DNA from: Echinarachnius parma
Taxonomy: Eukaryota; Echinodermata; Echinoidea; Clypeasteroida; Echinarachniidae
DNA length: 64,000 nt
NCBI GenBank assembly: GCA_037951105.1
Contig: JBAMJV010003105.1
Coordinates: 1-64,000, forward strand
Direction of reading: 5' to 3'
Numbering within the stretch: the stretch's first letter is position 1; every line of letters begins with the position of its first letter. The position numbers and the translations under genes were made by a program. The notes under the pieces were generated by a model. It was not told the origin of the DNA and did not search any database. It worked only from the letters and a program-made list of their open reading frames with translations. Below are positions 14,534 to 25,410 of this stretch, one piece after another.

Positions 14534-17500
14534 GTCAATCAACCAACCAGTACATCATGCATTTAGTTAATCAACCAGCAAAAAGCAATTCATTACTTAA
14601 TTAAAAAAGCAATTAATCAATCAATAAATGTATCTATCAGTTAATCGATCGATCGATTCTTCAAATAAATCCATAAATCAATCATTCAATCAATCAATCA
14701 ATTATACAACCAATCATCAATCAATCAATCAATCAATCAACCAATCAATCATGCATAAGTCAATTAATCAGCAAATAAATACATTAGTTAATTAATCTAG
14801 CAAGTAATCAATAGATAAATCAATCAATCGATCAATAAACCAACACATCAATCAAGCAATCAATCCATCAATCAATCAATCTAGCTATGCATGCTACTGT
14901 CTACCTTACCTTGTTCGCAGAACTGCCCCGTCCAATTGCTACTACATTCACATTGGATCGTGCGGTTATCAGCTTTCCCGCAGACACCACCGTTAAGACA
15001 CACATTCCCGTCATTGCCAGTGCAATCTTTAATATCTGCAATACAGGATCCGAAAAAAAGTATCTTTGAAATTCTGTATACATTAAGTGGGATCTATACA
15101 ATAATAATATTAATGATAATTATAGTAATCATTATTATCATAATTCTATGATGCGAATTGAAAAACAAAACAAGAAAAAGAAGAAGAAGAGGAAGAAAAA
15201 GAAGAAAAAACGAAGAAGAAGAAGAAGAAGTAGAAAAAGAATAAGCAGAAGAAGAAGAAGAAAAAGAGGAAGAAACCAAGTGACGAATTAAATTTTTTTA
15301 AAAGCATCCTACGCGCGATGAGCCCGTTCATACCATTAATGGTATACGTGGAAGAATCACAAATATATTAAGAAGTACTTTTGCCAGCATTCGTCTATTT
15401 CGAAAACTCGCAAAAGGCCAAGAAATCTCATTCATTTCGGGGCAAATTCATGACATTAGTACATCTAATAACTATTCTTAGTCACTCCTCTTTCATAAGT
15501 GTACAAAGTATTCAGAGTGTTTGAAATTCCACTTACAAATACATAGGGAGATGAACTAAAACTAAAAACTGACCGACAACTGACAACTTTACGGTATTAC
15601 TTTATCTTTACCTTCGTCGCAATTGCGTCCAGTTGTCCCTGGCGGGCAGTGGCATTCGTAGGATGTCATGGTCTCCTCACACCAACCACTGAGGCACGGG
15701 TTGCTGTAACAGTCTAAAATGGGAACAGAAAGAGGCCCCATTTGAAAATATGACTTAATATCGTAATATTTTAATGCAGGCGTCAATTTGAAGCCTGGAC
15801 CCACCCTCCTCAGGTCATCACCTTTCTTCACCTGAGCCAATTACTTAAAGTTCAGGACTTCGCCACCACTTCACTTGCTTTACCAAAAAACAGTCGAAGT
15901 ATCACTCGATTAGCAAAATATGTTAGTCCAGGCTTCACCCTTTGAATCATTTCCATAGGTCAAGCTTCACTTTGTTAGTTTTTGTCAGGTCTGAAGCTGT
16001 CGTTTAACTGGCCGGGTTACACCCCGGCCTGGTTTTGTAGCATCTGCGGTATAAGAGAATACTAGTCGTTCGTGGTGTGATTACAATGCATGCATTCTGG
16101 AAAATTGTTATTGACATTGATAGTTGTTTGAACTTTGAAACGCCACGACTTCGACATATTTTCGACGCAGATTCGATGTCACATCACCAGAAAAAAAAAT
16201 TACTCGTCAAAGCTTCAAACCTTTCATCAACTATAGGTAAAGCTTCACCCAATTCTAAAAAGTATACAAATCAAACGTTAGGACTTAACTACAACAACAA
16301 TATATTAACCTCAGGCTTCGGCGTAGAATCGACGTCGATACTTTTCGATCTCTTAGGAGTTTTGGGTCCAGGCTTCACATTGACACATGCATAAATAGGG
16401 CGTATAATCAGTATAAATTGTACACGAATATTGTAAGTTTACCTGGGATTCTACAGATACGGTGACCCCGAGGGATTCCGATTCGACTTTCTCTCCCACA
16501 GGTATTCTCTTCAAAGCGGGATGGCGGTATCAGCTTCGGGATAGTAATCACCATTCGGTTTCCCGTTGATTCGTCACTGACTTCTACCGGCCTGCACGTC
16601 CGCATTGGTAGGGTGTAGTTAAGACCGTAGCCATCCTTACAGCAGGATGATGTCACGTGGACCCCTGATGAAGAGATTTCTGGGGCTTTAACCAAAATAA
16701 ACTAGTTTTACAATCATGTTGTTTTATTATACTGCATTTCCTAACATAAATAGAATTGCCCTGGTTACCGTATTTACATAGCCCGCATGACTGCATGGAG
16801 TTAAGAACTTCGCCAGGTGGTTGCCCCGTGGTCCTCTGAGAAAAAACAAACTTTTTGGACTGGACGTTAATATTAATAATTTAATCTAAAGGGGATCTAA
16901 CAAATCAACTTTGTTAACATAATTATGCAAAAAGGAAGGGTTGATAAAATGTGCACTTATTTGATCTGATTAAGTAAAATGAGTAATGTGTGAACATTCC
17001 AGCATGTGTCATGTGACCGAAACGTGAACGTGAATGCAAAGAGTTTTTTATACATCTTTGCACAAACTTTGTTCACAGTTAAACATGAGAAACCTGAAGA
17101 ACACTGAATGTCTGCATAACGAAAGAAAAATTCCGGAAATCGGAACCTGTTCCAATCATTTTTGTTCAGAACCGTTTAAGTTCAAATTAAGTTTTGAGGA
17201 TTTCGATTATGTTACAATTTGTATTTAAAATGTTCTTATGGCAGGCAATCCGGAGGTCTTGGGTTTAAATATCGGCGAAACTTTTTTTCTTTGCTCTTTT
17301 TCATTTATCTATAATATAATTACATTAAGAACAATTATTTCTTGTCATATTGCACCATATTGGCCAACATGCTTAAAGATAATTGCTTCGTTAAAGCAAT
17401 ACATTGTATTGCATTAATCCACGAACAGCCCTAAATTGTCATTAGTCTATTGACCTACTGCTGGTTGGTTTATGGTTAGTCTAAATTAATAAATCGTATT

Positions 17501-17567
17501 TACCGATGATGAGTAGATTGACCGCAAGAGATGCACTAATTATCAGAAATCTGCGGAGCTCCATCAT
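6189..17567 (-). CDS. Gene A: secreted EGF and C-type-lectin-domain protein (multi-exon)
   Basis: Gene model read from splice sites and protein motifs on the minus strand. Exons 5' to 3': 17567-17504, 16835-16769, 16679-16443, 15713-15612, 15035-14910, 13938-13828, 13455-13345, 12046-11942, 11324-11007, 6325-6189. Predicted order: signal peptide, short Cys exon, Cys-containing N-terminal domain, five EGF modules, one CTLD, TAG stop; about 460 residues. From the third exon on, all internal boundaries are phase 1 and each joined codon is sensible. The first joint does not match in phase (exon 1 leaves in phase 1, exon 2 is open only in phase 0), so a small exon is probably missed or the 5' end is wrong. 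Domain content suggests an extracellular adhesion or pattern-recognition protein; no ligand can be read from the sequence. Gene B downstream on the same strand is a paralogue. Confidence 0.75.
6485..7697. repeat. Seven dispersed copies of GCGTCACGGACATTAC
   Basis: Forward copies at 6485, 6664, 6853, 6876 and 7682; inverted copies at 7506 and 7531. The motif core (CGTCACGGACATTAC) is invariant while the AT-rich sequence between copies is not repeated. All lie in the last intron of gene A. Confidence 0.85.
8640..9805 (+). repeat. 95-bp tandem repeat, about 12 copies
   Basis: Copies are recognised by TATAAAGGTCACCTG and GTGGTCATTATACACAGG, starting near 8688 and recurring on average every 95 bp to 9735. 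A two-unit block at about 9055-9245 recurs at about 9618-9805, indicating higher-order duplication. Open frames here only reflect the period. Confidence 0.85.
10255..10995. repeat. GC-rich foldback-type repeats next to the CTLD exon
   Basis: Blocks at 10255-10550 and 10730-10995 carry GGAGGGGGTGTCCCCCTCCC-like cores, GCGAAGCG runs and poly-C. The second ends ATCGACGCCTCTG about 12 bp from the splice donor of the CTLD exon. No coding sequence. Confidence 0.55.
11007..11324 (-). CDS. Gene A exon 9: CTLD, N-terminal part
   Basis: A 318-bp phase 1-1 exon encoding [13 protein letters not shown], then [17 protein letters not shown] and EVVCEAD. Early aromatic residues, the C-Y-R strand and A-R-x-Y-C fit the first half of a C-type-lectin fold. 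It ends SEYR before a GTGAGC donor. It is clearly paralogous to 34796-35116 in gene B (same [13 protein letters not shown] core). The domain is completed only by the exon 4.7 kb away at 6189-6325. Confidence 0.85.
11942..12046 (-). CDS. Gene A exon 8: calcium-binding EGF module 5
   Basis: A 105-bp phase 1-1 exon encoding [21 protein letters not shown] and GWSGDSC. It has the calcium-site start and fits C-x-[DN]-x4-[FY]-x-C-x-C, the Asp/Asn beta-hydroxylation consensus. It is the gene A module closest to the amplified gene B array. Its donor comes right after the sixth Cys, two codons earlier than in gene B. Confidence 0.85.
12328..12363 (-). pseudogene. Truncated EGF exon remnant in gene A intron
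   Basis: A good acceptor is followed by codons for [10 protein letters not shown]. The EGF pattern is then lost and a TAA stop follows in frame. The flanking intron matches the flank of the intact exon at 11942-12046, so it is a tandem duplicate whose 3' half has been lost. Confidence 0.7.
12694..13229 (+). mobile_element. TTAA-flanked non-autonomous transposon, copy 2 (intact ends)
   Basis: Terminal inverted repeat AGGGATAGTTGAG, flanked on both sides by TTAA (12694-12697 and 13226-13229); 528 bp between. TTAA duplication is typical of piggyBac-like elements, although the terminus is not the usual CCC. Inserted in a gene A intron. Confidence 0.75.
13345..13455 (-). CDS. Gene A exon 7: EGF-like module 4
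   Basis: A 111-bp phase 1-1 exon encoding [20 protein letters not shown] and GWTGSNC. It is a sister of module 3. The decayed EGF in gene B at about 53.7 kb shares its NST and DDF/NDF core, so this subtype predates the gene duplication. Confidence 0.85.
13828..13938 (-). CDS. Gene A exon 6: EGF-like module 3
   Basis: A 111-bp phase 1-1 exon encoding [15 protein letters not shown], then FNCTC and GWTGTNC. It is closely related to the exon at 13345-13455, including the donor context GTAATT, so the two arose by exon duplication. Position 3 of the Asp/Asn-hydroxylation consensus is Ser, so it is not a typical calcium-binding EGF. Confidence 0.85.
14101..14890. repeat. (AATC)n / (ACTC)n microsatellite
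   Basis: Nearly 800 bp of interrupted CAAT repeats with CACT at the left edge, in a gene A intron. Confidence 0.9.
14910..15035 (-). CDS. Gene A exon 5: EGF-like module 2
   Basis: A 126-bp phase 1-1 exon encoding an EGF module with a long first loop (DIKDC to VCLNGGVC) and the end [14 protein letters not shown]. It carries N-glycosylation sequons (NRT, NWT). Acceptor TTGCAG, donor G/GTAAGG. The exon lies between a large (AATC)n array and a GAA-rich tract. Confidence 0.8.
15165..15280. repeat. (GAA)n-rich tract
   Basis: Purine-only AAG/GAA repeat on the plus strand, T/C-rich on the coding strand. The stretch 15841-16440 holds no recognisable feature. Confidence 0.85.
15612..15713 (-). CDS. 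Gene A exon 4: EGF-like module 1
   Basis: A 102-bp phase 1-1 exon with six cysteines in EGF order (DCYSNPC, then GWC, then YECHC, GTTGRNC). It lacks the D-x-D-E-C calcium-site start. Acceptor TTTTAG and donor G/GTAAAG bound it. It forms a shorter, non-calcium EGF next to the N-terminal domain. Confidence 0.8.
16443..16679 (-). CDS. Gene A exon 3: N-terminal cysteine domain ending CRIPG
   Basis: This 237-bp phase 1-1 exon encodes about 79 residues with cysteines in the pattern CC, C, C, C and a terminal motif R-I-C-R-I-P-G. Only this frame is open, and acceptor (CCCCAG) and donor (G/GTAAAC) fit. The exon at 55064-55258 in gene B ends with the matching S-C-E-I-P-G and occupies the same position before the first EGF, so this looks like a family-specific N-terminal domain. 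I do not recognise it as a named domain. Confidence 0.65.
16769..16835 (-). CDS. Gene A exon 2: short Cys-containing linker (CGLC)
   Basis: A 67-bp exon with a clear acceptor (T-rich tract, CTCAG) and donor (G/GTAACC). Read in phase 0 it encodes a segment containing GQPPGEV and CGLCKY, and it exits in phase 1, which fits the following exon. Reading it in phase 1, as exon 1 would require, meets a stop after about a dozen codons. Probably real, but its connection to exon 1 is unresolved. Confidence 0.45.
17245..17310 (+). mobile_element. tRNA-derived SINE fragment
   Basis: Shares CAATCCGGAGGTCTTGGGTT, GGCGAA and the T-rich TTTCTTTGC tail with the tRNA-like element at 61427-61505. Only the 3' half of the head remains. 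Confidence 0.45.
17504..17567 (-). CDS. Gene A exon 1: signal peptide
   Basis: Begins with two in-frame ATG codons and encodes 21 residues: a short charged start (MMELRR) followed by a hydrophobic run ending NLLII, typical of a secretory signal peptide. A good donor (G/GTAAAT) follows. A long T tract ending in ACAG lies directly before the first ATG, so the exon has an acceptor and a 5'-UTR intron is likely. Only this frame is open. It exits in phase 1, which does not fit the next recognised exon. Confidence 0.6.
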
Positions 17568-17702
17568 CTGTAAAAAAAAAAAAAAAAAACAAGACCAAAA
17601 AACAGCCTCATATTATATTGTTTAAAATTGTTTACAATTCTATACTTGGTTTACTCGCTTCAATTGAATTTGCTGTCGTAACTGTAATTTGTTATTGAGT
17701 GT

Positions 17703-19852
17703 GAAATACCCTATTTTGTTACAGTTTATTGCAATGCATTATTATCATCTTGATGAACGTTCATATCTCTCCTATTACTGTATTTCCATTCATGAATTTT
17801 TATATCATTGAACAGCTTGTATTCTCCCCTTTACATTGATATGAAATTTGTTATGAATATGTTATCATGGAATGTGCATGATATGGGGCAAATTCGAAAA
17901 AGTGAAATATTCTGGTATTTTTACAAGCGGTTTTAGTGACCATTGTGCAATATTTGCAATAACTCAATTATTCAAATAAACCTGCTAAGACATTTTATTA
18001 TAAACGCACAATCAATGATTAATCTATTGCACGTTTCTGTTTGATGTTAAGTAAATTGAGTTGGTCATTTGTGTATACATAGAATTGGGGGTGCGAATTA
18101 AAGGTTTGATGCTTTCCCTGTGTTTCCCTCTTAAGAAAATTGTTAAAACAGGCAATATAAATACCAAAAAATAAACCATGGTTTACTTCTTCCTTCATAA
18201 ATATGTGTAAAAAGAAGCATACACTTTACACACAATATATTTAAAACCCTAGTCTTGATAGGGAGGAAAAATAAAAAAAATGTTTTAAATTCACAAGTTA
18301 GAAAGAGTAAAAGGATTGTTATGTTAATAAATTCAATTATGTGTATGGTGATATTGATAAGACTTGGAAAGTAATAAATGAAGTAATTAATAATAAAATG
18401 CAAAAGAACAATGTAAACAAATAATACATTTATTTTGTTATTAAAGATCAACAGGAAATTGTTGATAATTTTAATCAATACCTTAGTGCAAAACGAACCA
18501 AATTGGTTGAAAATATGCAAATGGTTAATGATGATTTTTTTTAATGTTATGAATTTAAAAATATGTAAGTCAGCATCTCTATTCGATCATGTTTGCTGAT
18601 GATACCAATCTTTTTATTTCAGGTAATAATATTAATGTTCAACGATGGTCTGTTGCTATTATTATATGATTTTTTAAACTAAACATTCATTTGTAGATGA
18701 AACAAAATTGCAAAATGTTACCATATTATGATACAACATGTAAATCAGAAAACATTTCTAGGGATTATGATTGATGCGAATTTAACTTGGAAACAACATG
18801 TAAATGATATATCCTGTAAGATTTCAAGAGCCATAAGTGTCATGAGTCGTGTCAAGGATATTGTTCCATTTAAAGTACTTAAGATGTTATATGATACTAT
18901 GATTTACCAGATTTATCCTACTGCAATATTGTATGGGGAAAATGTGCAATAATATTGACTTCATGTACTACAGAAGCGTGCAGTCAGACTCATGTGCAAT
19001 GCACAACTTCTTTCACACAGTGCTCCTCCTTTTAAGAAATGTAATATATTAACGGTAACTGAATTACATCAGCTGCAGGTGGCAATTTGTATGTATTAAT
19101 TTTTTAAAGAAACACTTCCACCAGTTTTTAATGACATGTTTAAACTTAATATTGCAATTAATTATCATAATACTAGTACACAGGTAAATGCGCACGTACC
19201 ATTATGTAAATATAATTTGTCACGCACAACCATTATTTGTATAGGGAACAAAATGCTGGAATGATATACCAATCGAAATTAGATAATGCCTCACTTTATC
19301 ATTATTAAATGTTAAGCACAAATATAAACAGTATTTATTGTAATGTAAACTTTAGTAACAAACATGACTGTGTAGATTTTATAATTACTTTTACTGAGTG
19401 TTAAATATCATGCATATCTTCCTTTCTCTTCTTACTCCCCTTTTCCTTCCCTTTTCTCTCTCAACCCTTAGGCCATAATGGGATTTACCCTCGATAATCC
19501 TCTGGCTTTTTGGTAATCCCACACATTCTCATTTATTGTTCGCATAGTAGAATTCTCTCCCATTTTTGTTTGTGAACGTAGTTTTTTATCTGTGTTTGCT
19601 GTTGTAGTTGTTATCTTGAATCAGTTGTATTCATTGTATGTGTTGTTTTTAATGCATAATGTGGAATAAAACTAAGTGAAAAATGGAATGATTGACTTTG
19701 CTCCATATTCGGGTGTCACGCATGTCATGATAAATGTAAAGGGGGGAATACAAGCTTTCCAATGATACCAAATTCATGAACGGTAATAAAGAAGTAGGAG
19801 AGATATGAACGCTCAAACTTGAATTGTGGAACTTTTTTGAGGTGCTTTATGG
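17703..19852 (+). mobile_element. Long-TIR element enclosing a LINE fragment
   Basis: Left arm about 17703-17890 and right arm about 19700-19852 are inverted relatives (TTCATATCTCTCCTATTAC and its complement). The same arm sequence recurs at 20110-20300 and, inverted, at 20818-20925. The LINE remnant lies between the arms. Confidence 0.5.
17920..19680 (+). mobile_element. Degenerate non-LTR retrotransposon (endonuclease and RT pieces)
   Basis: In order: TSGFSDHCAIFAI near 17925 (SDH box of an APE-type endonuclease), a linker (TWKVINEVINNKMQKNN and QEIVDNFNQYLS at 18370-18490), MFADDTNLFISG near 18590 (reverse-transcriptase catalytic box), then FLGIMIDANLTWKQHV to 18950 and a thumb-like continuation (RAVRLMCNAQLLSHSA). 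Most of the RT between linker and FADD box is missing and the frame is broken repeatedly. Dead element. Confidence 0.75.
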
Positions 19853-20109
19853 GCGTAAATACTTACGTAATACCTATTCATCAGGGGGGATGAATGAATA
19901 GATCATCCCCCCTGGTGAATGGGTATCAATGACAGATCTACGCCCATGGTTTATATGATCTACTTCGTACGTGCCTTGATCATCCTACCATACTTCCTTT
20001 CATTGTCAATACCAACCACGATAACCCATTTCTCACAACTCCCACAGAGACCTTTCAGAAGTAATGCGAACAATATATTTCGCATGTATTTTCATGTCTT
20101 TATTATTAA

Positions 20110-20930
20110 ATATAAACCCCTCACAAAAAGTACCGCAATTCAAGTTTTAGCATTCATATCTCTCCTATTACTTTATTACCGTTCATGAATTCGGTATCAT
20201 TGGAAAGCTTGTACTCCTCGCTTCACATTGATATTACATTTGCTATGAATATTTTATCATGGAATGTGCATGACATCCGAATATGTGGAAAAGTCAAAAG
20301 TGAAATGTTGCAAAATGCATTGATGTTGTCAACAGTGTATCCTTATTTTGTTGGGAGAATATGTTCTGAATGATGTAAAGTCGGTCATGCGTGAATATTT
20401 ATGGCGTATTAACGTTTTTTGTAGGATGAAATATGTCTTTATGATTTTGAGGCGGAGCAATAACGTTTGTGTTTGTTATTAAGAAGATGTGATGTGTTTT
20501 ATTGACTGATTGAGAAATTTACACAGATTATGGCAAGTTTGTCAGTTTTCCAAGTTTAAACAAAAAGTACAGTACAAACGTCACTTTTAATTGTCCCAAA
20601 AAAAAAAAAAAAATATTGTATTCATGATCACTTCAAAATCATTCCATCCTCCAGGGTTATTATAATAGGCCATTTACATCATGCATGATCGCCTCAATAT
20701 CATTCAACATATCAATTATTTTCTAAATCACATTATAAATCATATTGACAATATCAATGCACTTTGCAACATTTTACTTTTGACGTTGCCCCTCATTCAG
20801 TTGTAAGGCACATTCCATGATAATATAATCATAACAAATGTCATCCCGATGAAAAGGAATGAAACTAAGCTTTCCAATGATACCAACTTTATGAACAGTA
20901 ATAGTAAAGATATGAACGCTCAAACTTTAA
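20110..20930. mobile_element. Long-TIR element, second copy
   Basis: Starts AAACCCCTCACAAAAAGTAC; arms 20110-20300 and, inverted, 20818-20925 share CTTTCCAATGATACCAA. Same family as 25411-27015. Confidence 0.45.
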
Positions 20931-21410
20931 CTTTTTGCAAAATTCTGTGTACAAATGAAACATAATGATAATTTGTTCATACCATTTATTTTCTAATCTA
21001 TTTGTTTATTTGTGTCTTATTCATTGATTTTATTTTTTCAAAATAGGTTTTTAGGTAGCTGAGCAGGATGGCATCTGGAATGCAATTGCATTGTTTTACA
21101 AACAGCTGATTCTTATCAGGTCTCTGGCACGTAGACATTTTTTTTAAATACATGAAATACATTTGGAAAACATAATAAATATTTATTGAGAAAAAAGGTA
21201 AATCAGTCCTATTAAATACATTTCACACAAAAAGAATACATCTTAAAAACAAGGAATATATCAATGTTGCTTGTAAGTATCGGTTTCCATGGGCTTATGC
21301 CGAAAGGGTGGGTAGCGTCGCGTCGCGTCGCGTTGACTGGAACGCGACCATTCGTCCAAAGCCCCCCCCCCCCCCCCCCCCGGTTTTGCCGAAAGGGTGC
21401 GTTGGGAGCG

Positions 21411-21811
21411 TTAAAGGGAGAGATCCACTTTTGCACGCCAAAATTCAAAAGTTGCGAGGTTATTGTCTTATATGAAAGGAAATGTCATTTAATAGCATGC
21501 CTGAAAAAATTAGGGCTTGAAATCTCTTTTTCGTGGAGTTATAGACCTAAAACTGAATAAACTGAGGGACGTCGGTTAATTAGGTACATACGTATTTTCG
21601 GCCGGTGAGTAAGTTCGTACATAGATTTCACGGAGTGCCAGATCGGTATGCATGACCCCTACGTGACCTGCGCTAGCTACGTGACCCGCGCATAAGTACT
21701 AATGTGTGAGCGTTTACCAAGCAAAATACCCAAACATCGTTTAAACTGACTACATGTAATTATATATTCTTTCTTTTTGAGATCTTTTTCCGTGACATAC
21801 GTTAACAAATG
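21411..21811 (+). repeat. Interspersed repeat R5, copy 1
   Basis: Starts at TTAA-AGGGAGAGATCC and is close to identical to 33948-34330 (AAAAGTTGCGAGGTTATTGT, GGGCTTGAAATCTCTTTTTC). Other copies: 38560-38910 and 40045-40390 (inverted), 42475-42715 (diverged). Confidence 0.75.
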
Positions 21812-22582
21812 TCGGCTTCACAATACCTTTACGAGAATTAGTACTATATTGTTGTAATATTATGCTAAATCAGTTGAACTCCTTTATTGACCGATATATA
21901 GTTTAAATGGAGGGACGCATTTGTTTTTCATTCGTAGAATCCAAATTAGAGGGCTGTTCGCTCTGATTTTTTTTTTGCGTGTTACATTGATCCCCATCCG
22001 TCAACAGAAAGCTGTTCAGACGTTTTGTAAAAGTGGACCTGTCCCTTTAAGGCGCGCCAGTTCAGATAACGCTACCAAATGGCACATACGGGGGGAGGGG
22101 GGGGGGGGGCTTATTCCGAATGTACGCGTTTTGTAATTGATGTGTACATCAAAGACGCGTCCGTAACTTGCGCCATTTCGATCTCTGAGTTTTCGTTTCG
22201 CCACCGCGACGAAACACGTGTTATCCTATGAGAGACCGACTTTTCAACAAGATGGGATTTTATAGCACATGGTTGATTTATTCAACCGATGCGTAACGCG
22301 TGCGTGCTTCGGCTGTTGTACTGTAGTTAATATATGAAGCCTTATTATTGTGTTTGTAAATGTATGATGTTCGATTCCCACGCCCTAGTTTACCGCGTAG
22401 CACGCATTTCAGGAAATGGGTTAGTACAACCGCCTTGTTAATGTTGTATTATGTTTGATTGTGTCCCTGAAAGTATATAAAACTTATGAAGGGCCTATTT
22501 GATCAAAATACACATTTACTAAAGAGTCTACATCTAAGACTTTGAATAGTTTACCTTCGGAATTATATCATTTGAGTCTGAT

Positions 22583-23155
22583 CCATAGGCGTACCCAGGG
22601 GAGGGGTTTCGGGGGTTCAACCCCCCCCCCCCCCCCCCCCCCTTTGACCAAAAAAAAAAATTTGTTTGTGTTTGTGTTTTTTCTTGGGGGGGGGGGGGGG
22701 GTTTGAACCCCCTCTTTACAACTTGTAGCTGGTCTCGAGACCACATTTAAGCGGCCCCGACCATCATTACAATGCGCTATATAAATATAAATTATTATTA
22801 TTATTACCCATGGTCTCGGCCTCGTATAATTGCGAAGAACCCTGGTTTCAGCCTCAAAAATATTGAACATTGTTGGTCTTGGTTACGAACCATTTCAACG
22901 GACACCACCCCCAGCCCCCCCCCCCCCCCCCCCCCCCACCTCCCGCTTACAGGATTCTAGACAAATGTCTTAGTCTCTGCCTCGAAAATTTGTGACTGGT
23001 TCTGGTCTCGACCTCGAAAATATTAAATGGACTTGGTCTCGGCTTCAAAAATTGTCTACGGCCACTCTCTTCCCCCCCCCCCCCTGCTTACAGAAATTTG
23101 TCAAACGACATACCCTCCCTCCCCCCTTGAACAAAATCCTGGGTACGCCACTGCT
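22583..23155. mobile_element. Homopolymer-rich elements with GGCGTACC ends
   Basis: Opens TAGGCGTACCCAGG then poly-C, poly-G and again poly-C, and closes CCTGGGTACGCCACTG. Probably two or more nested foldback elements of the CAGTGGCGTA type; an exact target duplication is not visible. Confidence 0.5.
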
Positions 23156-24664
23156 CTTGAGCAAATTGAGTAAACAAGATATGACGTCATACAAATCTAT
23201 TTTTTTATTTTCAAATTTGAACTTCATTTTCCGAAAGAGCATAAAAAATAATGTCCAAATACCAAAAAATCAATTAAATATGTTAAGAATTGGCTGAGAT
23301 ATGCTTATCGGAATAATTGTTTTTGTCAATGGGAAATCAGTGCTTCCAACGCACCCTTTCGGCATAACCGGGGGGCTTTGGACGAATGGTTGCGTTCCAG
23401 TCAACGCGACGCGACGCGACGCCCCCGACGCACCCTTTCGGCAAAACCGGGGGGGCTTTGGACGAATGGTCGCGTTCCAGTCAACGCGACGCGACGCGAC
23501 GCTACCCACCCTTTCGGCATAAGCCGTTTCCATGGTGGTGTATATAATACGTGTGGTTTGCGGTTGCGCCATGTGAGAGGGGAGGATTGGTGAGTCCTGA
23601 AAAGGACTATGGTAGTCATAGTAAGGATTGTTGGTAGTCCTAGAAAGGACTGTTGGTATTCTTAGAAAGGACTGTTGGTATTCTTTCTAAGGAATGTATA
23701 ATGGTGTCATCTTCCCTCCGAAGCGCCAAGTTTTCAGGGCTCCGTATTTTCCCGTTTTGTTTTTCTGTTTAAAAGCAAAAACCTCACAATGTCACAACTA
23801 AATATTTAGGAAGAACCAATACTCACTTACACATTTAAACATTACTTTGTACATGTATTAATAGCAATGACATAAATAAGCTGTCTAATTATTGCTCAAA
23901 TGCTAAAATTGTTCAAATAACTTGCCATTATATCAATTGATGTACTGCTGAAAGGCTGGAGCGATTCTAGAAAACCAGGCACAAAAATTAACTGCAGTCA
24001 ACATCAATATAAAGTGTTTCTAAATAAAGCTTGATTGGGCAACCAGCACTTCAACACAATCGTTTGAGTGTACGAACGCGAAACAATGATAAATTCGATA
24101 ATCAATAACCAAACATAAAAGAAAACCATGGCTAATGAGATCACTTTTTGGGGTGATGAAATCCATAACTACTAACGGCATTGCGTATGGTTAACTAATT
24201 TTGTTCCGGTAAATGTCCGGACGCACACTTCGCAGGACACGTCCATTCTCATTTCGATTCAACGTCCAATATCAAATACCAAATTCGGGTATATTTCTGC
24301 CTTTAATATTCATCACCAGCGTATTACAACACTTAATGAAATGAGACACAATTAGTAAATTGATCGTCGCGTGAATATTCCATGAAATGGTCCTCGTTGC
24401 GCTCAACGAGTCAGGGTCACGGATCTTGGGGAACAGCGTGGCATCTCAGATGGAATAGAAGCAATATAAAGGCAAATATTAATTTCCTAATTTGTCCGCG
24501 TTTTGCAACGAAACTAATTGTTGAATGGCTTTTTTCGTTCGGATACGGGTTGCCTATTTTTGTTTATCTCTCGGGGTTACGGAATATGATATCGAAAGTC
24601 CATATTTTTTTTTACCTAGAAGCCTTTTGTAGGTCAGTGCAGGACAATTGGCCGTACAACTTAT

Positions 24665-24830
24665 CAGTGGCAGTCTGTGGCGTACCAAGGATTTTTTTCA
24701 AGTGGGGGGGGGGGGGGGGGGGGGTTTGGCCAGGAAGAATTTTGTCAGCGGGGGGGGGGGGGGGGGGGGGGTAGTGGTATCAAATTTTCGAAGCCGAGAC
24801 CGAGACCTGGGTACGCCTAGGGTGTCCTGC
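24665..24830. mobile_element. Poly-G foldback element
   Basis: Begins CTGTGGCGTACCAAGG, contains two poly-G runs and ends GGGTACGCCTAGG. Same class as 22583-23155 and 30317-30504. The stretch 23600-24660 has no recognised feature. Confidence 0.5.
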
Positions 24831-25134
24831 AGAAGGGGGACTACAGTAAAAGGCTCTAAAAACTGTTTAAATCATTGCAAAAACTTACGAAGGGTTGATC
24901 AAATGTTTCGTGATGTGATCTTAGACTTTTATGTCTACTCAGGGATGTTTGAAAATTCCATGGTAAATGAGTGTCAAATTACCAAGCAATGAGCAAAAAT
25001 GCAAAGTGATATGCACTAAATCATTGCACTGACTTTGTACACAGTTGTAATTATCCGCTAAAGAATTATTAATCCGAACGGTTCAATCATACATATCGTT
25101 ATAACTAAAAAGAACTTAATCCAAAAAACCAATT

Positions 25135-25345
25135 ATGAATAGATGCCTTTCTGAATAGTGGTCCTTGTAAATTGCGGTGCTTATGAAAAGCGGTCATTAT
25201 GAACAGCTGTCCTTATGAATAGCGGTCCTTACGAATAGCGGTCCTTATGAAATAGCTGTTCTTCTGAATTGCGGTCCTAATGAATAGCGGTCCTTATAAC
25301 TAGCGGTCCTTATGACTAGCTGTCGTTATGAATAGCGAGTGGACC
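25135..25345 (+). repeat. 20-bp minisatellite, about 10 copies
   Basis: Unit approximates AATAGCGGTCCTTATG with variable ends; copies diverge by single bases. Confidence 0.8.
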
Positions 25346-25410
25346 CCAAAGCCATTGCGGTATGTTAGAACCGCTTGACTTCTAAATCAATGTTGTGGGG
25401 TATAACAAGT

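Larger units (their letters stand above)
21255..23545. repeat. Inverted pair of CGTCGCGTCGCG-containing blocks
   Basis: Block 21285-21410 (CGAAAGGGTGGGTAGCGTCG, poly-C, GGTTTTGCCGAAAGGGTGCG) is repeated in inverse at 23340-23535, where an internal part is also duplicated in tandem. The 2 kb between holds other repeats. Confidence 0.7.

Noticed and set aside
17866..17910. Possible start of an endonuclease domain (LSWNVHD)
   Set aside because: The same words occur at 20245 in a non-coding arm repeat, so the resemblance to the endonuclease N-terminus is probably chance.
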